DNA of 64,000 bases from Embiotoca jacksoni (taxonomy: Eukaryota; Chordata; Actinopteri; Embiotocidae): contig JAKOON010000011.1 of the NCBI GenBank assembly GCA_022577435.1, forward strand, positions 14,060,318-14,124,317, given 5' to 3'. The notes beneath the pieces are model-generated. The model did no database searches. It was not told the DNA's origin and saw only the letters and a program-made list of their open reading frames with translations. Each line of letters opens with the position of its first letter. Positions within the stretch are counted from its first letter, which is position 1. Below are positions 55,013-64,000 of the stretch, in pieces. A program made the translations under genes and the position numbers.

Positions 55013-56999
55013 TTGTCTACTTTTCACCCCGCCTGCACCTTTTGTGTTCCGCTTGCCTGTTTGTGTCTGGACTTTGGTCTCCGCTGCCTTCTGCGCTCGT
55101 GTTCGCCTGCTTTGCTTCACAAGCCGCCTCAAGTGTCGAGCACTCGGGTCCTCGTTTCTGCGAACTGACACCCGGAGGCAGAGCAGCAGCAGCAGCAGCA
55201 GTCGATCAAAATCCAAACACACTGCGGATGTGTTTCGGGATGTCATTGTTGTGGCAGCAAACTGTTCCCAGCTGCTGTTGTTTGACAAGCGATCTCGCTT
55301 TCAGTGTTCGGCGATTGCTTTCTGAGAAACTGGTGTGTGCGTGCAGAAGTGATTCGTTTTTTTTTTTTTTTAGGGTGGGTTGAGGACGAGAATGTTAAGT
55401 CTGATCCGGAGACATTTAGAGATGATTTAAAATACAATTACATCCGTTGACATCTTTCGTACGGTCCACGACAGGCCAGAGAGTGCAGTTAATGTGTGGT
55501 CTGGGCATGTTGGGGAAGAGCTGACGGGTCAAGTGCCAGACGTTAAAAAGGCAAATTTGGGACGGAGCCCCTGTGTTAGTCAGTGTGTAATTGCTCTGAG
55601 CCTGTGGATCTTGGGCTAACAGAGCCCATTCATAGCCCGGCCCCGGCACCACTGACCTACTTACATACGAATCAGATAGCGGCGAGAGAATGAGATAGTG
55701 TTACTACGCGCAGGCACTGACATATTGCAATATTAATAACGGGCTTTTTTTTTCTGCTGTAATAGACTTTGAGATTGAGGAGTGGCTGCGGTTCAAGTTG
55801 TTGCTTTTTCTTAATGTGATTACAGGGACGCCCACCAAGCATTACACACGGCCGCATTTCTCAAATGATCAGTGTTTGTGTGCAGTTTCAGTTTCCATTG
55901 GACAACAAAAATGCTTCCTCGCAAAACAAGTGATTTTTTTTTTTTTTTTAAATGGCAGGAATAGCGAAACACCTTCCCAAATAGATTTACACACGATGTC
56001 AACTTTAAACTTTTTTGATAAAAGGGATGGCTCATGGGACCACGGATGAACCATCCTCTACTTATGTTTTCATCGGTCTAGAATGCTCCTTTTTTTGACT
56101 GATATTTTAACGTGGCTGTTTATTGTTTTGTTTACTTGTTCCTGCATCCAAATGGAACTCGTGGGAAGTCGTGTGCTCCGTGTTCTAGTCGTAAAGACAC
56201 CGTTGCTCGGCGAAGGCAACGTGGAGGGCGTGTAGAAGCCCGAGAGGCTAACGATTTAGCAAGCTAACGGGCTGTGACGTTGTGCAGGAAATGCAACGGC
56301 ACCGAGTGAAAAGATGAGGCCGTTGGGAAGATCAACATTTTACGTAGACAAACTCTACATGATAAAAATATGAGCTTAACATCGAGCAAAAAAATGAACT
56401 TCCGTGGCCTCTGACATTTCCGTAAACGTCAGCAAACACGTCACAACCCGTGAACACGAGGCTTATAGAAAATCTCAAGTTCCGACGTCGTGACTACCAC
56501 AAGAGGGCGCCGTTAGTATGGACCCTCCTCGTGTACACGGTAAATACGACCCCATTTGAACGCAGCACGTGTTTCAACACTGTGCCGCATGGTGACTTTA
56601 CACTCTACTAAACTATACTGTACTTCAGCTACACTTATAAAAAAAACAAACACTGGTACAAAACTCCTTTTCACACTTTTAGTTTTGCAACATCTCAGGA
56701 AAGACGGAACAAAACCAGCGAAACCGTATCAGCTGCGAGCCATCTTCAGTGTAATGTTACAGCAGCTTGTATCTCTGCGAACAACTCCACCCAACATCCA
56801 ACAGCTGCAGGCCCTCAGTCATTAGCTGATCCAATTAGATGATGGAAAAGATTGCGAAAATCTAATCACAGACTGAGTCATTATGGATGTAGAAGTACAG
56901 AAATGTCATCCGGGGAACCAAACCATCAAAGTACCTTATTATTTTTTGAAAACGGTATTTCAATAAAAACAGGTGAAAGACAACAAATCACACACACAG

Positions 57000-57000
<1 letters not shown>

Positions 57001-57041
<41 letters not shown>

Positions 57042-57110
57042 CTTTATTTGTGTAGCAATTTTCTAAACTTCAGTTACAAAGTGCTTCACATAAAATAAGC
57101 TACGATTAAC
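57001..57110 (-). mobile_element. (AAT)n plus reverse-oriented retroelement tail
   Basis: (AAT)n at 57001-57040 is followed by ctttatttgtgtagcaattt and tacaaagtgcttcaca. This is the complement of the AAGCACTTTG...ATAAAG tail seen near 55 kb, so a LINE/SINE end lies in the opposite orientation. Confidence 0.6.
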
Positions 57111-59499
57111 ACACCAGCCGAACACGAGGCCACGAAAGAGTTCAGGAGAGCCGTAGACGGAGTTAATTACAGGAGTCCTATTCAACACCTCCATTACCAC
57201 CACAAGTCTGTTGTTTTAAAAAATACCAAGGACACGACCTCGGTATTGTCGATGGCAGAGATGGCCCTGGAGTGCATAGCATAAATTATACCGTGGTGTA
57301 TTTTTCGACCTTCAGACCTTTGATTCTTTGTACCTGCCTTCCTTCTCCAGATATATTACAAATAGCTGTGCCAGAACCCTGACTCGAGTTCAACTGAAGC
57401 CTGTACTACGAAGCAGGTTCAACACACCCCGGATATATTTCTGTTATCTGGCTTAACAAACCCTGATAAACGAGATCACACTAAACGGCTGGTTAACAAC
57501 TCACTCTTAAACATAAAAACAGAATTCAAAGCGGTATAACGACATATTGCCATTTACGTACAACAAGGACAAGGCTTCAGAGTTTCAGTTATTTTCTGAT
57601 GTGCGATGATATCAGTGAAAAAACAAAGAAATAGAATCCATATCTCATATATCCCATCACACTGAGCTCCACAGGATCTTCTACGATAGGTGACATTTTC
57701 CAAGATAAGTGATAAGTAGGCGGTACTTTTGTACATTTTAAATGTTAAATAAAGGCCCAAAGTATCGTGGCTACAATCCCGGGATAGTAGTTACAAGTCT
57801 TTAAGCATTTAAAAAAACAACAATAAAAAAAATAAAAAAGTTTATTCAAGGAATTAAAAGGATCTCCAGGGCACAAAGCAAGAGAGTGAGGAAGATGTCA
57901 ATCAAACCCAATCTGTACACGCCCACACAGCGCTGCAGCACCTGTGCCGGTGTGCCGAGGTTGAAAAAGGAGCTGACACAGTCTGAGGATTATTTCATTT
58001 GTCGGTGCTCGCTCATTAGCTTCAAAGTATAAAAAAACATTTCAAGTTTATAAAGTGCTGCCGTGTTTGTCGAGGCTGTGATACCTCTGTTGCGCAACTC
58101 TGCTATCTTGCTTTCATTTAGTTTTAAATGGCAGAGCACATGTAACAAATGTAATTATTTGCTGTGGTTCTAATTTTAAGACGATTATTATGAGATTAGT
58201 GAGATAACGATCACAAGATAAGGCTGTTCCTTTGTGTTGTGGAACATTTTAAGAGGAAGACGGCGTGTGAAAAGATTAGAGAGGAGGTAAAACCAACGGT
58301 AAGAGCAGATGGGAGAGGATCGCAGAAAAACTAGAAGACTAAAAAAGAGAAGCGAGTGATGGGGAAGCGAGGGAGATGTTTGATGTGTAAATACGCCATA
58401 CACAGCCGGCGATGTTTTCCCTGCAGAAATGCAGGTAAATAACACGAGTTTGGTTCAGATTTAGAATAATATTCAAATAAGTGTCAGCAGATATCATTAG
58501 CATGCCGAGAGTGAATTAGTCTCGTCGTCCTGCCTGAGCATCTCCTTTGTTCCTCTCAGCTATTGTCACCGGGGATCAGAACATCTGGGATGTCGTTAAA
58601 TTCAGTTTCTCAGAAGATGCTCAGACTCTCAGGGGCGAAAAAGCTCAGATGACTCCGGAATTAAAAAATGTTCAAAGTATGAAATTAAGAACATTAAAGT
58701 CTGCCACATTAGCACGAAGTGTGTCGGTGTAGGTGGGTAACTTAAAAAAAAAAAAAAAAAAATGTGCGATTTGCTGTAAGGAAGAATTCTTGGCATTTGA
58801 AATGATGAGGATGAATTCGATGCCAAAAAGGAATTGCTAACAATACGTCTTTGAACCTTCTCTCAGCAGGAGAAGCTTTGTCCCACTCATGTAAAACTTA
58901 GCACTTGATTTAATTAGATCATCTTGTTCCACGGCCAGAAGGAAGAGCATATGGTCCTGCACTCTTTTTTCCCCCCTCCGTTCACTCACATACAGTGGCT
59001 CTGTTCTATTTTCAGGATCCCAGAGTACCAGCTTTGAAGCCGTGGGCTTCTCCTCCATGCTTTGGTGGTCCCCTGTAGTGAGACAGGGTCAAAGAGACCT
59101 GTGTGGTACAGGACTCAAACAGCAGCCAAGGACGGGCCCAAATTAACAGCATTAATTACTTCGCCTAGACGCAGTGTGAGCTTGTCTTTTTTTTTTCCCC
59201 CCTTGATGTCATTCAAAAGAGACAAACAAGGACAGAGTAAATTATTAACTAAGAGGATTCACTTCAACTCAATTCTGTTGTTTGGTTTGTATTATATACA
59301 TCCCCGCCCTGAAACTGTGAGTGCGCTGCAATTCTTGGAATACCTAGATGTGCTGCCTTGCAGTTGTACTGTCTCTGCCAACCAGTCAAGGTGCAGTTCA
59401 CATCATTGTCTGTCCAGATTCATTATATATGCAGTGAAGACTTTAAAGGGGAAATGGCTTGGAATGTACCTTCAAAGAAGCTACAAATGCTACAAACTT

Positions 59500-59830
59500 C
59501 AAACATCTTTGTCGCACGATCTTTGCAGTCACCACAGTTTCAAGGTGGGCACCCAAGATCAGCGTCGCTAACTCAGTATCCAACCAAATGTAAAATACGG
59601 TCACAATCTTCCCTTCCGTACGGCATCCTAGTCACAAGAATGGGACAAACTTGAGGTGACAAGAGACGTTTGACCACCGACACCTTAACCAGTTCATCCT
59701 CGAGTCCAAGTTAACGTTTGTGCCAATTTCCAAGAAATTTCCTCAAGGCGTTGTCGAGATATTGCGTTCACGAGAATGAGACGAGCATGCATACAGATGG
59801 ACTACCCAAAGACATAACGCATCTGGCTAC
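59500..59830. repeat. Teleost dispersed repeat
   Basis: Phrases such as gttcatcctcgagtccaagt, cctcaaggcgttgtcgagat, attgcgttcacgagaatgag and aaagacataacgcatctggc match, in order, a dispersed repeat that I recall from many fish genomes. Family name unknown to me. Confidence 0.6.
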
Positions 59831-62358
59831 AGCTGTCTAAAAATGTTGTGTCCTAAAATGCCTACAGTTCTGTCACAAATATTCAAAGGAGGGGAGACAC
59901 CAATGTGCGACACCGGAAGCTGGCAAGGTTTGAAGCAAATTGCCAACTTCACCGACGTCTATTCCGAGGCTAACAAAAACCACGAGTGGCAGGCCGAAAG
60001 GCCAAAAATTCAAAAACTGGCACAAGAGTCATCCACGAAGCGAGAAATGAACTGGAACACAATGAAGAGACGGTGGAGACAGTGAGCACAAAAACTGGCG
60101 GGGCAAAAAAGGACGTAAAACAAGACAGACACAAGAAGCAACTTATGCAAACAGCCCTATAAATGTCATCAAATTTTGTATATTCAAATTTTTTTTTTTT
60201 GCTTTGATTGGTGTTACAAACATGAAATGACATATAATTACCAAAAAAAAAAAAAAAAAATCTCTTTGTAAAATATATTTACAAAAGTTGACCGAGAAAG
60301 AAATTGCGCCAAAAACATCGACATGGAGCTTAAGCGCTGAAAGCAACTGGTCACCAACAAGCGCGCATCTATCCGGGCAGACGGCGGGACAACAGGCGCA
60401 AATATAAAGTCGACGTAAACAACATGTTTTTACAGCAGATTTCTTTTCATGGTATTCTTTCACGGCTCTCCGGTGTGCAGAGACAAAGGTTCGGCGTTGG
60501 ACCCCAGGGAGGAGATGGAGACCCCATACGGGTTGACATTTGGAGACAGAAAGGGGAGGAAAAAAAACCAAAAAACTTTCATATACTGAATAAACTGAAG
60601 AGGGCTTACCAGGTCAATGAACACAGAAACCAATATAGTTCGCTCTCGGATTCAATCAGGAGATTTTTCTTTTGTATTTGTGTCTCTGTTAGCTGTCGAC
60701 AAACAACCACTTCTTTGACTCTTGCGATTTTTTTTTTTTATTTATTTTTTATTTTTTCCCCTCCTTCCCTTTCCACTCCACTCCTCGCCTCACTCAATCA
60801 CTCACGGTAAAATGTTTGCTGGTTAAACGCGTTCGGGGAAGAAACGAAAAGAGCCGTTCATGGATTTGGGAGCAGGGAAAAGCAGACCTGGACAGTGAGA
60901 ACACTGTGCGGTTGTTTAACATGCAAGTGCGCAAGCTGCGTGGGCGCTTTAGGAGCTCAAGGATTTGACCAGAGGTTGTAGGCACTGTACAAAAAACCCA
61001 TTCTGGAGTCATTAATTCTTCTATCAGTCCATTTTCCGCGATAATCTTGAATATATCTGAATATAATGGGAAGCACATTTCCATTAATCTTAAGAAGAAT
61101 GCACCTCGAAGAAGTCAATGTTTCAAAATATCCGACGTGCGCCTTTGGTTTGGCTCAAAGGGGAAGACGCATTGTGCAGAGATAAATGTCAAAATCGCCC
61201 CCGTCGCGTGGCATTTATTAGATGTTTACAACAATGTGAGGAAAAAAATATGATTAAGAATATGTCAGTTTGATTCAGTCATCAGTTTTTTTTTGCCTCC
61301 TTTCTCGGGTGGGCGACCACATCTCTCAGCTCTCCATCAGCATATGTCTTAACAGATTCAAATGAATCAGGTGATAAAAATCATTTCAGTGCCTGCGCAC
61401 TCGACTGAATATTTCATGATGCCGGCGAAAGCTATCGGCAACGCCATCTCGCGTCCCTCTCCTCCGTGCTTTTTTTTTTTAACTTCCTATTTAAATCATT
61501 TGCGGGATGACGCGGTAGGATCCGGGCGAGGTGATTTGCAGATGCAAATTCGGGCCACGAAGATAGAGAGCCCGGTGCGTCCGCGCGTGTACACTGATTA
61601 TAACGCTGGCTTTATATACCGCCATGCCGTATCCTGAGACGTGCTTTATATCAAAGTGCAAACAGAAGACGGAGACGCTGACCCTTAATAGCCTCTAAAA
61701 TAACAACCGGATGGCTCCTTGGCTCGGCCTTGACCGCATTCGGTGCCTGTCGTATTTCAGTCTGTCGCGCAAATGGACGTTTAAATGATTTGTCATCCTG
61801 TTTCTACATACAGGGTTTGCCATTGTGCGTGTGCGCGCATCTGGCAGGACTGATCGTTGTGTATCCAAAGTCACCCCATGGTGTTATTATTCTTGTACCC
61901 CCCCCTCCTCAAAATTGCGACGGCTCCCATTTCTTTGTAGCTTTTCATATTTTGTAAAATAAAAAACAAAGGCCTTTAAACCCATTTGCCCAAATTTGAT
62001 TTTGTATTGATTAGAGTCACCTGGAATCATCCAGCTTCCCTGCATCCTGCCAGAAAAATATAGAAATTTAGAAGAAAAAAAAAAAAAAGAAAAGAAAAGA
62101 AACTAGATTGAATTATAAGAGTGCAAAGAATACCAGCTGAGGTCACAGCACACGGAGGTAATTCATCACTGTCATTTCAACATCAACACCTCTCCAGCAG
62201 GTCAAAAAGCTCCGTCTGATTAAACATCAACAGGAGACAGTGACGCCAAGGAGAATCAAACCAGTGAAGCATCTTTGGCTTGCTGAAGACTTTTTTTTTT
62301 TTTTTTTTTTTTCAAACCCAGACAGATCTCCAACCGGTCCTGAGAGAAACACTTGATT

Positions 62359-62392
62359 GTAAATGAGGTTACAGCGTTTTAACCTCATTTAC
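62359..62392. repeat. Perfect 12-bp inverted repeat
   Basis: GTAAATGAGGTT (62359-62370) and AACCTCATTTAC (62381-62392) are separated by 10 bases. A stem-loop is possible; no T-run follows and no function is implied. Confidence 0.85.
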
Positions 62393-63540
62393 CTGAGTGC
62401 CAAAAAAAATATGACTGCAACTTCCGGATTTGTTTGTGCCTCGTCGTATGAAACGGCTCAAAAAACATTCATGATCCAAAAGTGCACCTGACTTGAATGT
62501 GCAGCTATACAGTATCTAAACAAAAACTGACCACAACGCACTGCAAAGCTGCTATTTCTTGCAACTGGGGCTTTTACTTTGGCACATAAAATCAAAAATG
62601 GTCATTTTTAAACTTCTTTTTTTTTTTTTGTGATTACAAAAAAAAATGAGATAAACATGTTAAAAAAAAATACTCTTTGAAGGGTGCCGGTTTGAGCAGA
62701 ATTTGTTACTGTCGACAGAGCTCGGTACAGTGAATTTATCTGAATGTCTCGTCTCGCCGAATAACCACCACCACCACACGGGACAAGCTCGAGGTCATTT
62801 CTTTTCTATTTACTGTTTACTGACCTGTTCAGTATTGTATTTCCAGGATTGTACACAATTTCATCCAATAAGACTTCCTGAAATGGGAAAAGAACCTGAT
62901 TTAATAGCAAGCTCGCTGCCGTCCAGTATGGAACCGTGTAAGCTTAGTCGCTATAGGGAAAGCAAGTTTCCACAGGTCACTCGGAAGATGTATTTGTAAT
63001 ATCAACTATCATCATCCGCTGCTGTAAAGTGATTCATAGATACTCCTTCTCTCAATTCGAGTTCAAATTTAGCTGTGAAACACTAACGAACGCGTCGCCC
63101 TAATGCAGCATTTGCCTGTCGATGCTTACAAAGTGAAATGCGGCGCGCTTTCAACACCGGCGCTTCTCATGTTACGATGTCCTCTATGAAGAGTCTCTGA
63201 AGCTGGCGTACGCGACCAAAAAAAAAAAAAAAAAGGCAAAATATGTCAAAGAAATATCATTATTTTGAAATTTAAAAAAAAAAAACTCTCTGTATTCTCT
63301 CTGTTCTCGCGCTCCCTTGCATTGAAGTGACATCAGTGAAATGCTGAGAAGATTGGTGAGAGCGGAACAGCCGGACTACAGCTTGTCGAGCTCGTGCTAC
63401 TCGCTGTCCGGAGCCAGACTGACTGATGGGGAGAATAATTCATCTAATGGTATTAAGTTGACACAGCTCACTGCTGTCGTCACTCGTCTTCCTCGGTACT
63501 AGCCGCAGCCCATACACTGCTGGCTCTGCCCGTCTTTAAA

Positions 63541-63571
63541 CACACACACACACACACACACACACGCGCGC
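63541..63571. repeat. (CA)n microsatellite
   Basis: CA tract ending in CGCGCG. Confidence 0.9.
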
Positions 63572-63859
63572 AACCATCCATATCAACAAGAATACACACC
63601 AGGAGGGAAAACTGCACCAGCTTCCTCTTCTATACCTCCCGCAACCGGATCCCCTCTTTTCTCACCTTCACGCTGACCTACCGTGTCTGTCCTAATTTGC
63701 CGAGTCAGCAAAAAAGAGGAACCATGAAGCGCAAGACGTTTCATACCACGTGGCGAAGAAACACGATGGTCCTCAACAAAAAAGACAACCCGCGCCGGAG
63801 CCTGAAAACCAAACTTAAAGAGGAGGGTTTTTTTTGTTTTTTTTCTCCCCTCCCAGCTC

Positions 63860-64000
63860 GCGTGGGAAATGTGGAGTTGTTCGGGCTCCTCTGCACAAGT
63901 GTCGTAAAGTTCTGTCGCGAGGACTTTTACCGCGTTAAGGGCCGCGAAATATCCTGGCGTCGTGATTTGGCGCCACATTAAATAAAATTGAATTGGATCG
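63860..64000 (+). mobile_element. LINE-like 3' tail running off the window
   Basis: The end reads tgatttggcgccacattaaa then taaaattgaattggatcg, close to the common fish tail TGATTTGGCGCTATATAAATAAAATTGAATTGA. The preceding 100 bases also fit that family. It probably represents a 5'-truncated insertion. Confidence 0.55.

Larger units (their letters stand above)
52911..64000. other. 3' flanking region without a recognisable gene
   Basis: About 11 kb downstream of the distal polyadenylation signals. It holds (GA)n at 53067-53090, C- and G-rich runs near 53290 and 53900, LINE-like tails, (AAT)n, a teleost dispersed repeat at 59500-59830 and (CA)n at 63541-63571. All open frames here are short and show no known domain. 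Confidence 0.65.

Noticed and set aside
59062..59571. 169-codon open frame
   Set aside because: It overlaps the start of a dispersed fish repeat and shows no domain.
63343..63500. Short ORF beginning MLRRLVRAEQPDYS
   Set aside because: About 50 codons, no known domain and no splice or expression evidence.
63697..63981. 94-codon frame at the window end
   Set aside because: It overlaps a LINE-like 3' tail.

Overview
The window is vertebrate nuclear DNA, most likely from a teleost fish. It has many long (GT)n/(CA)n tracts, homopolymer runs, introns down to 77 bp, and several dispersed repeats whose wording I recognise from fish genomes. I see one protein-coding gene, on the + strand, entering the window part-way through. 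It encodes the alpha-1 chain of type V procollagen (col5a1). I resolved 63 coding exons from about 7.99 kb to the stop codon at 50158. All have GT-AG borders, and all join in frame when one of two alternative exons is chosen, giving 1,819 codons plus a stop. The signal peptide and most of the N-terminal TSPN/laminin-G-like domain are not here; their exons should lie upstream of position 1.

Layout: 1-7986 is the 3' part of a long intron. 7987-10877 holds the end of the TSPN region and the variable region, where two large exons (9208-9753 and 10231-10707) carry a Ser/Ala/Gly low-complexity, silk-like expansion framed by Tyr/Asp-rich segments. 10821-13057 encodes the N-terminal minor helix and 14780-15357 the N-telopeptide-like linker. 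15358 to about 42636 encodes an uninterrupted main triple helix of 338 Gly-X-Y triplets (1,014 residues). From about 42637 come the C-telopeptide, a furin-type RTRR site and the COLFI C-propeptide. 50159 to about 52.9 kb is a T/A-rich 3' UTR with several polyadenylation signals. From there to 64000 I see intergenic or flanking DNA with repeats and no supportable gene.

The C-propeptide region has two homologous 69-bp exons (45434-45502 and 45563-45631) only 60 bp apart. They correspond to the mutually exclusive exons 64A and 64B described for human COL5A1. The other standout is the silk-like expansion in the N-propeptide, which the human chain as I recall it lacks. Introns hold at least two repeated dispersed families (three copies of one, two of another, one of which keeps a helicase-like ORF fragment), a TIR-flanked MITE-like element and many microsatellites.

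The product would trimerise through the C-propeptide, form a fibrillar triple helix, and keep its bulky N-propeptide at the surface of collagen I/V heterotypic fibrils, where collagen V controls fibril nucleation and diameter.
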